The notes: generated from the sequence alone by a model not told the origin. A stretch of DNA of 64,000 bases from Croceibacterium_A sp044506885 (GCA_044506885.1 JBIQKC010000009.1:13370-77369), one strand, 5' to 3'; positions 1 through 8,667 are shown, counted from the stretch's first letter. Program-made: numbers and translations.

Positions 1-2
1 TG

Positions 3-659
3 AACGATGCGGAATGGCAGGCCTTCCTTGACAGGGTCCTGATGCTGCTTGCGGCACCGCTCATCGAGGGCGGCATTATTTTCGCTTTCATGGATTGGCG
101 ATCGATCCACCGCCTCTACACGGCTGGTTTCGCGGCCGGGCTCAACCTCGTCAATCTGGTCGTCTGGTACAAGGAAGCCGGCGCCATGGGCGGCCTCTAT
201 CGTTCGGCGCACGAACTGATCGCGCTCTTCTGCAAGGGCAAGGTCCCCCGGACCAACAATGTCGAGCTTGGCCGGCATGGACGCAACCGCAACAATGTGT
301 GGATTGCGCCAGGCGCCAACAGGCGTGGTTCCTCCGCCAACCAGATGCTGGAGTTCCATGCCACGCCCAAACCCGTGGAATTGTGCGTCGACGCCATTCT
401 CGACGTCAGCCAGCGCGGGGACACTGTCCTTGATATCTTCCTCGGCAGCGGAACGACCCTGATCGCAGCGGAAAAGACAGGCCGCGCCTGCTGCGGCATC
501 GAGATCGAACCGCGCTTCGTGGATGTCGTTATCCGTCGCTGGGAGCAACTGACCGGCCAGGAGGCGATTCTCGCGGAGACCGATGAGACATTCGCGCGGG
601 TGAGTGAAGTCCGGAAACAGGCGGCCGCCGATCAGCGGGTGGAGGCCAGCCATGACTGA
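3..659 (+). CDS. Site-specific DNA methyltransferase, C-terminal part (5' end outside window)
   Basis: The frame is open from the first bases of the window, so the true start lies upstream and only the C-terminal 218 or so residues are seen. They carry the signature of beta-class N4/N6 amino-methyltransferases: an HATPKPVEL segment (motif X, cofactor pocket) followed by DIFLGSGTTLIAAEKTGR (motif I, AdoMet-binding loop). This late position of motif I is typical of the CcrM-like order. The catalytic DPPY motif would be upstream and is not visible. It overlaps the DUF5681 gene by 8 bases and precedes a terminase, so it is probably a phage-encoded orphan methylase that protects DNA or regulates phage genes. 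Its sequence specificity cannot be told from this part. Confidence 0.9.
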   Translation, partial: NDAEWQAFLDRVLMLLAAPLIEGGIIFAFMDWRSIHRLYTAGFAAGLNLVNLVVWYKEAGAMGGLYRSAHELIALFCKGKVPRTNNVELGRHGRNRNNVWIAPGANRRGSSANQMLEFHATPKPVELCVDAILDVSQRGDTVLDIFLGSGTTLIAAEKTGRACCGIEIEPRFVDVVIRRWEQLTGQEAILAETDETFARVSEVRKQAAADQRVEASHD

Positions 660-1062
660 CGACGAATTCCCGCCCGATGCGGAGAACCAGGAGGCCTCTT
701 ATGAGGTAGGTTACCGCAAGCCTCCCAGGCACAGCCAGTTTAAAGCAGGCAACAGGCACGGGAAAGGACGGCCGCGCGGATCCCGGAACATGAAGTCCAT
801 CGTGCGCGATGTCCTCGAAGACAAGGTTCCGGTGAAAATCAACGGTAAAACCCGCAAGGTGTCGCCCGTCGAACTCGGCCTGCGGCAATTGGTCAGGAAG
901 GCCAATGCGGGTGACCTTAAGGCCATCTCTCAGGTCCTGACGCTCGGTGAGCGCTACAGTCCCCCTGATGACGATGGGCCCATCCCCGAGGAGGAGACCG
1001 CCTACGACCTTGATACGATAAAACACTATTTGCTGATGCAGGGGGATTTTGGCGATGAATGA
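652..1062 (+). CDS. DUF5681 domain protein, phage packaging neighbour
   Basis: A 136-aa protein. Its N-terminal third has the DUF5681 hallmark: a YEVGYRKPPRHSQFKAG segment followed by a basic GNRHGKGRPRGSRN patch. The rest is a helical region that predicts DNA binding. Such proteins usually lie just before terminase genes in alphaproteobacterial prophages and may act as a small-terminase or packaging accessory; that role is inferred from context. The ATG at 652 is chosen because it lies inside the end of the methyltransferase gene (ATGACTGA overlap), the usual coupled arrangement. The end overlaps the terminase start by 8 bases. A longer in-frame start at 604 exists but would overlap the methylase by 56 bases. 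Confidence 0.8.
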   Translation: MTDDEFPPDAENQEASYEVGYRKPPRHSQFKAGNRHGKGRPRGSRNMKSIVRDVLEDKVPVKINGKTRKVSPVELGLRQLVRKANAGDLKAISQVLTLGERYSPPDDDGPIPEEETAYDLDTIKHYLLMQGDFGDE

Positions 1063-2497
1063 TCAGACGCTCATGGCACTCGATCCCCGCCGGATCGCGG
1101 CCACTGCTCGTGCGCTGGCCCGCGAAGATCTCAGCGTGTTCGTGCAGGGAGCGTTCCGTATCCTGCATAACGAAGAACTTCTTCGCAACTGGCACGTCGA
1201 TGCCATATGTCATGAACTGATGCGGCTGGCTGAAGGCGACAACCGGCGCCTCCTCATTACGATGCCCCCACGCACAATGAAGAGCTTTATTAGCAGTGTG
1301 TGCTTTCCCGCATGGCTTTTGGGGCGTAATCCCGGGGAAAAGATCATCTGCGTGTCCTATGCGCATGATCTGTCCAAAGACTTCGCGGCCCAGACCCGCA
1401 AGTTGATGGAATCCGATTGGTATCGGCGCATCTTTCCAGACACCCATATCGATCGCAAACGGGCCAGTCTGGATAAGTTGACCACGACACGCGGGGGCTA
1501 CCGCTATGCCACCTCCACAGGCGGAACGCTGACAGGGCGAGGCGGCGCATTCATCATTATTGACGATCCCATAAAGGCCGCCGATGCCCATTCGGAAACG
1601 ATGCGTGAAAACGCCGTCAAGTGGTTCAAAAGCACGGTCCTAAGTCGCCTCAACAACCCGAAGAAGGGCAAGATCGCGGTCATAGCCCAGCGTCTCCACA
1701 TGGAAGACTTACCCGGTCAGCTGATTGCTCACGGTGGTTGGCATGAACTCCGCTTACCGCTCATCGCCGACAGGGATCTTGAAATCTCAGTGTCGCAGAG
1801 CGCCTACATCGATTTCTACGCCGGGCAGATCCTCCATGAAGCACGGTTTGACGAGGAAGAAATCGCCCAGCTTCGGGCACTCATGGGAGAGCGGGATTTC
1901 GAGGCTCAGTATAATCAGCGCCCGATGCCACCGGGTGGCGCCCTGTTCAAACTGCAGTGGCTCTCACGCTATGATGAGCGGCCACCGACGCACAAGGTGC
2001 AGGGCATATTCCAGTCCTAGGATACCGCCTATGATATTCAGGACAGCAACGATTACAGCGTGTGCACGACATGGGCGCTTTCGGGGAAGAATTGCTATCT
2101 TCTGGACGTCCATCGGGAGCGCCTGGAATTTTATGCGCTCGAAAAAGCTGTCTACGCCCAGCGGGAAAAATGGAAAGCTGATCTCGTGATCGTGGAATGG
2201 GCCGGATCGGGGGTCAGCCTTTACCAGAACATACATAACAATGCCGGACATCGATGGATCGATCTGAAGAAACCGGTAGGCTCCAAGGAAGACAGGGCAT
2301 CCCAGCAATCGCCGAAGTTCGAACGTGGAGAAATCTGGGTTCCCCGCGAAGCTCCCTGGCTCCAGACCTTCGAGGACGAACTTGCCAGCTTCCCGCATGG
2401 CAAGCACGACGATCAGGTCGATAGTGTGGTCCAGTTCCTGGCCGCTTTCGATACGGGTCAATTGCTCCGGCTGGCCAATCAGGCCCGGCGGCGCTGA
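1055..2497 (+). pseudogene. Phage terminase large subunit, interrupted by an in-frame amber codon
   Basis: Read through, this would be a 480-aa TerL. The ATPase half is intact: a Walker-A-like MPPRTMKS near residue 70, Walker B IIIDDP near residues 167-172, and the AQRLHMEDLPGQL coupling motif. At 2018-2020 the frame reads TAG, directly after FQS and directly before DTAYD. Homologues normally have Trp there (S-W-D-T-A), so a single TGG to TAG change explains the stop. The nuclease half continues in the same frame to 2497 (first acidic residue in DTAYD, VIVEWAGSG, and KHDDQVDSVVQF with the last acidic cluster). The stop separates motor from nuclease, so packaging should fail unless the amber codon is suppressed. 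The gene is followed by defence genes, not by portal or capsid genes. Confidence 0.9.
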
Positions 2498-2512
2498 TAT
2501 CCGGACGGATCA

Positions 2513-3613
2513 TTATCGGATATGATCCAGCACCCTCGCGATCCATTGCTCCACCGCCGCGGCAACGGATGGCTGGGCCAAAAGGGCGACGGAAAAGGCG
2601 GGATAGCCTTTCGTGTTCATCATCTTGAGAGGGCCGACGATTTCGACGAGCTGGTCGAGCAGGCCCATGCGGACACTCTCGTCCTGCAGCCCTTCACGCG
2701 CGTGGATGAAGCGCAGCGTGAACGAGAGATGGGCGTCTTTCCAGAGGTGGAACGGATAGAGAATCTTGCCGTCATCGCCCACGAAACTCGCGTAAATCGA
2801 GCCCTGCGAGGAATGGATGCCTACTGCGCCACCAAGGCGCTCGATCATGGACATGTAGACGTTCGCGCCCGAGATAACGTCGACCCCCATCGCGGCCAGA
2901 TTCCTCTCCAGCCATTCCGGCGGCGAAACCGGTTCCAGCGTTGCCGAAGCGCGTTTGGCAGCCGCCGCGCGTTCCGTTTCGCCGATCACCCTCGGGCTGA
3001 GCGTTATGGCGCCGTTGCCTCCCGCAAACCATCGCAGTTCCACGGCCCGAACATCGGCGCGCATCTGATCATTGAGGAACTCGACGATCCGGGCAAGCTC
3101 CCGGGGTATCTGGTCGGCAACGAACACGAGCTTGATGCGCCCCGCCTTGAAATTGGCATCGACCTGTTCCCAGAATCGATCGGGATCCTCGTCACCCAGA
3201 AATGCCCGCAAAAGTTCTTCCGGCTCCTGCTCCGCCTGCAGGGCCGTTTGCGCAAAGCTGTCGGCGATCCTGCCGGTTTGCCAATAGGCAGTGGCGTTGG
3301 CGGCATAATCCAGCATCTGACCTATGACCTCCCGCCGCAGTCGCGTGTCGACCGCACGCTTGAGTTCGACGAGAACCGGCACGGCGTCGCGAGTGACGAA
3401 GAGGTGGTCCAGCGACCATCGGCCATACCCCGTATCACTGTCCGTGATAGCCTGTTCGCGGCGGATCAGCAGGAGTTCCCCATCGCCATCGCTGATCAGA
3501 TCAGGATATCGCGCGACCAGCATCTGCATATGATCTTCGTTTTCCGGCGCGGATGGCCGCATGCGCTGGAGCTCGCCATCGGCGCCCACCATGTAGAGCG
3601 AGCTAGGCATCAT
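2513..3613 (-). CDS. PD-(D/E)XK-like nuclease domain protein of a two-gene module
   Basis: A 366-aa protein of unknown name. In the N-terminal third a segment LDHLFVTRDAVPVLVELKRA, followed by EVIGQMLDYAAN, fits the restriction-type nuclease core (D...ExK then a helix with Q). This resembles NucS/DUF91-type and other predicted endonucleases. The C-terminal half (about 220-366) has no motif I recognise. The start at 3613 is chosen because it forms an ATGA overlap with the stop of the upstream gene; a start at 3628 would overlap more. With its partner it forms a minus-strand operon between phage packaging genes and a restriction-modification locus, so a DNA-degrading defence role is plausible but inferred. 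Confidence 0.65.
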   Translation of the reverse strand: MMPSSLYMVGADGELQRMRPSAPENEDHMQMLVARYPDLISDGDGELLLIRREQAITDSDTGYGRWSLDHLFVTRDAVPVLVELKRAVDTRLRREVIGQMLDYAANATAYWQTGRIADSFAQTALQAEQEPEELLRAFLGDEDPDRFWEQVDANFKAGRIKLVFVADQIPRELARIVEFLNDQMRADVRAVELRWFAGGNGAITLSPRVIGETERAAAAKRASATLEPVSPPEWLERNLAAMGVDVISGANVYMSMIERLGGAVGIHSSQGSIYASFVGDDGKILYPFHLWKDAHLSFTLRFIHAREGLQDESVRMGLLDQLVEIVGPLKMMNTKGYPAFSVALLAQPSVAAAVEQWIARVLDHIR

Positions 3614-4464
3614 TCGGCCTGCCTCCATTCCTCGCGATATTCGCCGACAACCCAGATGAAGCTCTGCAGATCGATATTGTCCCGGGGATTCAGCATCAGG
3701 GTGTTTCCGCGGGTTGTCTCCGTGAGATCTAGCAGGCTCGAATAGACGGCAGGATCGAGCGCCGGCTGATAGTCATGGACGAACGGATGCCCGACGCGCG
3801 CGGCGAAATCACCGGTGACAACCGGTTTCAGGAACATGTGCTCTTCCGGACGCCAAAGGAACGGCAGATAGGTCACCACCGTCCATTTGGCGCAGTCATG
3901 CCGGGCCAGCACGGCGTTCATCGTTGCCAGCGCTTGTTCGATGTCACCTGTCGTGAACCGCGCCGCCGCCTGCACAAATATATCGGCATCAGGTCCGCGC
4001 AGCAGCGGTTGTAACCTGGTCTTCTCATAAGGAGACAGGAGGTTTGTCCCCCGGAAGGCGGCCAGCACCGCCTCGCCATAGCCGGTTCCCGTCCGCGCCT
4101 TATCCAGCGGCGCCTGTTCATCGAGCCTGCGTTTGGCCTCAAGCTTGTAAGCGCGTTCGCTCTTGTCGAAATGCGCGGACTGGAAGCCATCGGGGAAGAA
4201 ACTACGGAAGCGGGTCAGCGCCCCCTCAAACCCGAAGTAAGCGTCGCTGCTCTTGCCGACGAGCACTTTCAGCTCTCGCCATACCGCATCGGGATCCTCG
4301 CCATCGATACGCGCCTTCTGCTGGCCTGCCGTTATCAGCAGGCCAGCGAACGTCTTGCTGACGGCGACCAGCCGGAGGGTGTGCTTCCCGATTGTGTCGG
4401 TGCGAATGGTCCGGGGGACCCCGTCCGCAGATGCGACGGTCGCGCTATCATCATGTGCTGCCAT
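3610..4464 (-). CDS. Uncharacterised protein paired with the PD-(D/E)XK-like gene
   Basis: A 284-aa protein that I do not recognise. It has no signal peptide and no clear membrane segment. Composition is ordinary for a soluble alpha/beta protein, with aromatic-rich stretches such as WTVVTYLPFLWRPEEHMF near residues 190-215. The first gene of its operon, it overlaps the nuclease-like gene by 4 bases (ATGA), which implies tight co-translation and a shared function. The region 4465-4584 between it and the divergent XRE gene should hold both promoters. Whether it is a specificity, sensor or immunity component cannot be told from sequence. Confidence 0.6.
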   Translation of the reverse strand: MAAHDDSATVASADGVPRTIRTDTIGKHTLRLVAVSKTFAGLLITAGQQKARIDGEDPDAVWRELKVLVGKSSDAYFGFEGALTRFRSFFPDGFQSAHFDKSERAYKLEAKRRLDEQAPLDKARTGTGYGEAVLAAFRGTNLLSPYEKTRLQPLLRGPDADIFVQAAARFTTGDIEQALATMNAVLARHDCAKWTVVTYLPFLWRPEEHMFLKPVVTGDFAARVGHPFVHDYQPALDPAVYSSLLDLTETTRGNTLMLNPRDNIDLQSFIWVVGEYREEWRQAE

Positions 4465-4584
4465 ATTTACCTCGTGTCGACGAACAGTGACGGTGATTGA
4501 CGCTTGTTCACCCCAGCGAAGTCAAGCACGAATGTCACTGATCGTCTGTAGATTGATCGTCGACATGAGCGGCACCGTTTCGCC

Positions 4585-4788
4585 GTGGATGTCACGCAGC
4601 GCCTTGCCCGTAATCTTCGTCGCCTGCGCCAGCAGAAAGGCTGGTCGCAGGAGGAGTTTGCGTTCCGCGCGGATATTCATCGTACCTATGTCAGCGATCT
4701 GGAGCGCGGCGCGCGCAATCCCACGATCACCGTCGTTGACAGGCTCGCGACGGCATTGGACGTCAGGCTGGGTGAACTTCTGGATTGA
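4585..4788 (+). CDS. Small XRE-family HTH regulator, probable controller protein of the R-M locus
   Basis: A 67-aa protein that is almost wholly a Cro/C1-type helix-turn-helix: RLARNLRRLRQQKGWSQEEF, then HRTYVSDLERGARNPT as recognition helix and following turn, then a final helix. Size and position just upstream of a methylase match controller (C) proteins of type II restriction-modification systems, which time expression of the endonuclease. Translation must start at GTG 4585, since no ATG lies in frame; weak starts are usual for such regulators. About 140 bases separate it from the methylase gene and would hold its operator. Generic XRE regulators look the same, so the controller role is inferred from context. 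Confidence 0.75.
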   Translation: MDVTQRLARNLRRLRQQKGWSQEEFAFRADIHRTYVSDLERGARNPTITVVDRLATALDVRLGELLD

Positions 4789-4925
4789 ACGCAGGAACTC
4801 CGGTTGTGCACCGGTAGAGAGGCCGTCGCGACTCGACTGCGAACAAAATGTGAACTACACCCGGATGAGCTCTTGCAGAAAGGGACGAAATACGACACTG
4901 TGTCGTAAATTGTCCTAGAGGGTAT

Positions 4926-6146
4926 ATGCTCAACGAATTTGCTGCTCTTCGTGTTCGCGCCGGCCTGTCCACAGAGGATCTGGCGCTAATGACCGGCTAT
5001 AGTGTCCGGCAGGTGCAGCGCTGGGAAGCTGGTCATGGCACTCCACGGGAAGCCGCTGTCGCTTTACTGCGGTCGATGGCCCATGCCGTTCCCGGGGAGA
5101 CAGGGGGGCGCTTCAATTTCATCGATCTGTTCGCCGGCATCGGGGGCATTCGCAAAGGTTTCGATGCGATTGGCGGGCACTGCGTTTTCACCTCTGAGTG
5201 GAATAAATTCGCCCAGCAGACGTATGCGGCTAATTTCCGTGACAATCATCCGCCGCACGGCGATATCACGACCATCGGCATAGATGAGATTCCGGATCAT
5301 GATGTCCTGTTGGCCGGTTTCCCCTGCCAGCCTTTCTCAATTGCGGGCGTGTCCAAAAAGAACTCGCTGGGACGCAAGCATGGCTTCCTGGACGAGACCC
5401 AGGGAACGCTGTTCTTTGATGTCGCACGCATATTGAAAGCGAAGCGGCCGGCGGCTTTTCTGCTGGAGAACGTCAAGAATTTGACCAGCCACGACAAGGG
5501 GCGCACCTTTCAGATCATATTGAAAACACTGACCGAAGAGCTTGGTTACAAGGTCTGGCACAAAGTAATCGACGCGCAGCATTTCGTGCCGCAGCACCGC
5601 GAACGGATTGTCATCGTCGGGTTTCGCGAGAATGTGCCGTTCAGCTGGGATGACCTGAAACTCCCGGCCAAAGGCAGTGTTCGGCTTAGAAGCGTCCTGC
5701 ATCCCGAAAACGGATCCGAGACAGCGGAGGCGCCTTACACGCTCGGCCCTGATGCCGTCGTGAATGGCAAATACACGCTGACGGACAAACTCTGGCAATA
5801 TCTTCAGGACTATGCCGACAAGCATAAGGCCGCCGGCAACGGGTTTGGCTTCGGTTTGGTCACGCCTAATGACGTCGCCCGCACATTGTCTGCCCGCTAC
5901 TATAAGGACGGATCAGAAATCCTCGTCAGTCAGGGCAAAAAGCGTAATCCCCGTCGCCTGACGCCGCGCGAATGCGCGCGTCTGATGGGCTATGGCGATG
6001 ACTTTCGTATCCCGGTCTCCGACACGCAGGCCTATAAGCAGTTCGGCAATTCAGTGGCCGTGCCTGTCTTTGAAGCGGTTGCCCGGATCATGCAGCCGCA
6101 TATTCAGGCACTGACGGAGCCTGCGCGCCGACGCGAAGCTGCCTGA
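4926..6146 (+). CDS. dcm: DNA (cytosine-5) methyltransferase, Dcm/EcoRII type, with N-terminal HTH
   Basis: A 406-aa C5-cytosine methyltransferase. Motif I is FIDLFAGIGG (about 65-74), the catalytic motif is GFPCQPFS with Cys134, followed by LLENVKNL, QHRERIVIVGF and the C-terminal SDTAYKQFGNSV-like motif (SDTQAYKQFGNSV). The target-recognition region and long stretches such as GVSKKNSLGR and TLSARYYKDG match E. coli Dcm closely, so methylation of the inner C of CCWGG is predicted. Residues 1-50 form a helix-turn-helix (GYSVRQVQRWEAGHG), as in EcoRII/SsoII-type methylases that repress their own gene. Vsr and an MvaI-type endonuclease follow at once, which makes a self-contained CCWGG system. 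Confidence 0.95.
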   Translation: MLNEFAALRVRAGLSTEDLALMTGYSVRQVQRWEAGHGTPREAAVALLRSMAHAVPGETGGRFNFIDLFAGIGGIRKGFDAIGGHCVFTSEWNKFAQQTYAANFRDNHPPHGDITTIGIDEIPDHDVLLAGFPCQPFSIAGVSKKNSLGRKHGFLDETQGTLFFDVARILKAKRPAAFLLENVKNLTSHDKGRTFQIILKTLTEELGYKVWHKVIDAQHFVPQHRERIVIVGFRENVPFSWDDLKLPAKGSVRLRSVLHPENGSETAEAPYTLGPDAVVNGKYTLTDKLWQYLQDYADKHKAAGNGFGFGLVTPNDVARTLSARYYKDGSEILVSQGKKRNPRRLTPRECARLMGYGDDFRIPVSDTQAYKQFGNSVAVPVFEAVARIMQPHIQALTEPARRREAA

Positions 6147-6149
6147 GGT

Positions 6150-6602
6150 GTGGCAGACGTCCACGATACCGCGACCCGCAGCCGGAATATGGCTGCCATC
6201 AAAGGCAGCCATACAAAACCCGAACTGCTGATCCGCAGGGCTCTGCATGCTGCCGGTCTGCGCTATCGCCTGCATGCAAAGGATTTGCCGGGTAAGCCTG
6301 ACCTCATCTTCCCGCGTCACAGGGCGGTAGTTTTTGTGCATGGCTGCTTTTGGCATCAGCATGACTGCCATCTGTTCAGATGGCCGGCGACGCGCACTGA
6401 GTTCTGGCGCGAGAAGATCGGCCGCAATGTCGTCAATGATGAGCGTGCTGCCCAGTCATTGCTCGAAAACGGCTGGCGCGTCGCGCATGTCTGGGAATGC
6501 GCACTGAAAGGTCGGACCAGACTGAACTTCGCTGACGCTATGCAACGTCTGGTCACCTGGATAGGATCGGACGAACTGACGATCACGATCAGGGGGGAAT
6601 AG
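6150..6602 (+). CDS. vsr: Very short patch repair endonuclease
   Basis: A 150-aa Vsr nickase. It cuts next to T:G mismatches that arise when 5-methylcytosine at CCWGG sites deaminates, and so limits the mutation cost of the upstream methylase. The start of the fold is the conserved TRSRNMAAIKGSHTKPE segment. The catalytic Asp lies in GKPDLIF at residue 51, the same number as in E. coli Vsr, and the metal/mismatch-binding HGCFWHQHDC follows. Translation begins at GTG 6150, three bases after the methylase stop. The next gene begins right after its own stop, so the three genes are one transcription unit. Confidence 0.95.
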   Translation: MADVHDTATRSRNMAAIKGSHTKPELLIRRALHAAGLRYRLHAKDLPGKPDLIFPRHRAVVFVHGCFWHQHDCHLFRWPATRTEFWREKIGRNVVNDERAAQSLLENGWRVAHVWECALKGRTRLNFADAMQRLVTWIGSDELTITIRGE

Positions 6603-7922
6603 TTGGTCGCTTCGCTTGGGCAGTTATTGGATTTGATGCGTCATCATGGCGCGTCGCGTATCTATGCCAAAAAGCTGGCACCCAACGACAACTCCAAAAA
6701 TCAGGTATATCTCGGCGGAGATTTTTCCGCGCTCAACATCATTCCCCAGGGCAATATTTATACCGATGATGCCGACGTGGCTGGCGCCTTGCGTGACCGG
6801 GCCAAGGCTGCTGTCGACTTTTACTGGATCGATGAGGCGGGCCGTCACCATGCGCCCAATACCGGACTGATCCTCTATCCGAAATATCCGGAGGTCCGCA
6901 TGTCCGGCTTCCTGCTCGGCTGCAGGGCAGCACCGGCGCATATCATGCGGGTTCGCGACGAAGGCCGCGTGCTCTTTCTCGGCATGACGCAGCAAGGTGA
7001 GGTGCTCGGCTATGCCACCACCGCTGATGATCCCGTCACTACCCAGCTGAATTCGGGTGACTGGCCGACGGTTGGCGTCTTTCTCGAGCTGCCTCTTTCC
7101 CTGCAGCAGGCGCAAAGCCCGAAGGCGCAGTTGCTCGATGAGCTCCGCCGTATTTATCGATTGCAGTGGATCGCCTCTCAGAAACTGGCAGCCGATGGCA
7201 CGAAAGCGCCTTATGCTGCCCGCAACGGCGGTGGTTACACGCTCGAGGCGGAGTTGGGCATTACCCCCAACGGTTACGCCGAGCCGGACTTCAGGGGGTG
7301 GGAGATCAAGCAATATGGCGTCAGCGATTTTGTGAATTTCAGGCCGAGGTCACCGGTTACGCTGATGACACCGGAGCCGACCGGCGGCATTTATCGCACC
7401 GAAGGCGTCGCGGAATTTATGAGGCGCTTTGGCTATCCTGATCAGGCGGGTAGGCCTGATCGGTTCAATTTTGGTGGGCGCTATGATTGCCTGCGCTCGG
7501 CTAACCATCTGACCGGCCTCCGCATGACGCTGACCGGTTTTGATGCGACGACCGGTAAGATCGCGGATATGGATGGTGGTCTTGCGCTGATCGATGCGGG
7601 CGAAGACATCGCCGCATCATGGACTTTCAAAGGCATGATGGCACACTGGAACCGTAAGCATGCGCAGGCTGCCTATGTGCCCTCACTGTTCCGGACACCT
7701 CCGCCGGAATATAGCTATGGCGCACATGTGCTGCTGTGCGAACAGACCGACTTCCTGCTGTTCCTCAAAGCCTTTGCCGTCGGCGTCGTCTATTATGACC
7801 CGGCAGTGAAGATCGAAAATGCATCATCCGACAGGCCGGTTATCAAACGGCGCAGTCAGTTCCGGGTCGCTCATGCGGAGCTGACGAGATTGTATCAGCG
7901 ACATGAGGTCGTGCAGCTTTGA
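6603..7922 (+). CDS. MvaI/BcnI-family restriction endonuclease
   Basis: A 439-aa predicted type II endonuclease. The family signature is seen as GGGYTLEAELGITPNGY followed by EPDFRGWEIKQY. This gives a PD-(D/E)XK site with Asp229, Glu234 and Lys236, and Glu in TLE as the extra conserved acid. MvaI cleaves CCWGG, which is the site the upstream Dcm-type methylase should protect. The residues before about 200 form an extra N-terminal domain not found in the shortest family members. The gene starts with TTG at 6603, immediately after the vsr stop, with AGGGGGGAA as ribosome-binding site. The weak start codon fits a need to keep the nuclease low. Confidence 0.85.
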   Translation: MVASLGQLLDLMRHHGASRIYAKKLAPNDNSKNQVYLGGDFSALNIIPQGNIYTDDADVAGALRDRAKAAVDFYWIDEAGRHHAPNTGLILYPKYPEVRMSGFLLGCRAAPAHIMRVRDEGRVLFLGMTQQGEVLGYATTADDPVTTQLNSGDWPTVGVFLELPLSLQQAQSPKAQLLDELRRIYRLQWIASQKLAADGTKAPYAARNGGGYTLEAELGITPNGYAEPDFRGWEIKQYGVSDFVNFRPRSPVTLMTPEPTGGIYRTEGVAEFMRRFGYPDQAGRPDRFNFGGRYDCLRSANHLTGLRMTLTGFDATTGKIADMDGGLALIDAGEDIAASWTFKGMMAHWNRKHAQAAYVPSLFRTPPPEYSYGAHVLLCEQTDFLLFLKAFAVGVVYYDPAVKIENASSDRPVIKRRSQFRVAHAELTRLYQRHEVVQL

Positions 7923-8124
7923 ATGTGCGGGTTCGCCGACAGAGCTGCCCTTCGGACCTGAAATGGTGGACCTTGAAAGCGGTCGTCCGTTCGTACCGAG
8001 TGTCGCCTCCACGAGGGCATCTCGGTAGATCGCTCAAAGGTCATTACCACGGTAAAAGCCGGCGCGGCTTTCCCGAGGTCTCTTTGCTAGCCACCCCCCG
8101 CGAGAACGGCATCGCGAAACGCCC
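7923..8124. other. Intergenic stretch after the restriction locus, possible decayed gene
   Basis: About 200 bases lie between two convergent genes. Short protein-like pieces can be read in different plus-strand frames (for example RLHEGISVDRSKV), each ended by stops, which may be the remains of a decayed gene. I see no clear hairpin terminator and no intact reading frame. Confidence 0.3.
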
Positions 8125-8667
8125 CTACTTTACCGGTTCGGTCGTCAATTGTGTGCGCAGCGTCCGGGGAAGCTCGAGCTGAACACCCGCGCCGGTGGCG
8201 CAGCGGTTGCAGATATTTGCTGAGTCCCGCCCAGCGAGACTGCCTTGGACGACGACGACGGCGTCGAAGCCCGCTACCGTCAGCTCTGACACGATTTGGT
8301 CGCGGAGCGTCGTATCGAGTCCGCCTACTTTCACCATCACCGGATCACCATCATCGGCACGGCCATGAATGGCGACAACCTTCTGCGCCTCGCCCACGAG
8401 CGCAAGAGCTTGCGGTTCGTCGAACCTCGCCGATGTGATGTGCAGACTACCGCGCTTTCCCGCGGCGCGGAGCGCCTCGAAAGCGTAGAATGACAGAGTG
8501 TCACCCGCAATCGTAGCAGCTATCTCAGATGCGCCCGGTTCGATGAGGCCGCCATGCGGAGCAATTATAGCAACGGGCGTACCCCGGTTCTCAACGCGAA
8601 TTCGGTAATCGACCCCAGACCTCTCGTTCGCTGCAAGCTCCTCGAAATTCGAATATCTGTCCACCAT
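8125..8667 (-). CDS. Poly-gamma-glutamate hydrolase family protein (phage-type)
   Basis: A 180-aa protein of the zinc-dependent poly-gamma-glutamate hydrolase family (the phage PghP/YmaC-like group). The metal-site signature is visible: APHGGLIEPGASEIA near residues 35-50 (His and Glu ligands) and IHGRADDGDP near 105-115 (second His). Family members cut gamma-glutamyl capsule polymers and are usually carried by phages or integrated elements. There is no signal peptide, which fits release by lysis or a cytosolic role. The ATG at 8667 starts the conserved fold; the frame is open farther upstream but that part is unlike the family. It is transcribed towards the restriction locus and is divergent from the next gene, sharing about 50 bases of promoter space. 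Confidence 0.75.
   Translation of the reverse strand: MVDRYSNFEELAANERSGVDYRIRVENRGTPVAIIAPHGGLIEPGASEIAATIAGDTLSFYAFEALRAAGKRGSLHITSARFDEPQALALVGEAQKVVAIHGRADDGDPVMVKVGGLDTTLRDQIVSELTVAGFDAVVVVQGSLAGRDSANICNRCATGAGVQLELPRTLRTQLTTEPVK

Noticed and set aside
2522..3745. A 407-codon plus-strand frame opposite the PD-(D/E)XK-like gene
   Set aside because: Its sequence is dominated by His, Arg and Asp with no fold signature, while the minus strand gives two coupled genes with plausible folds.
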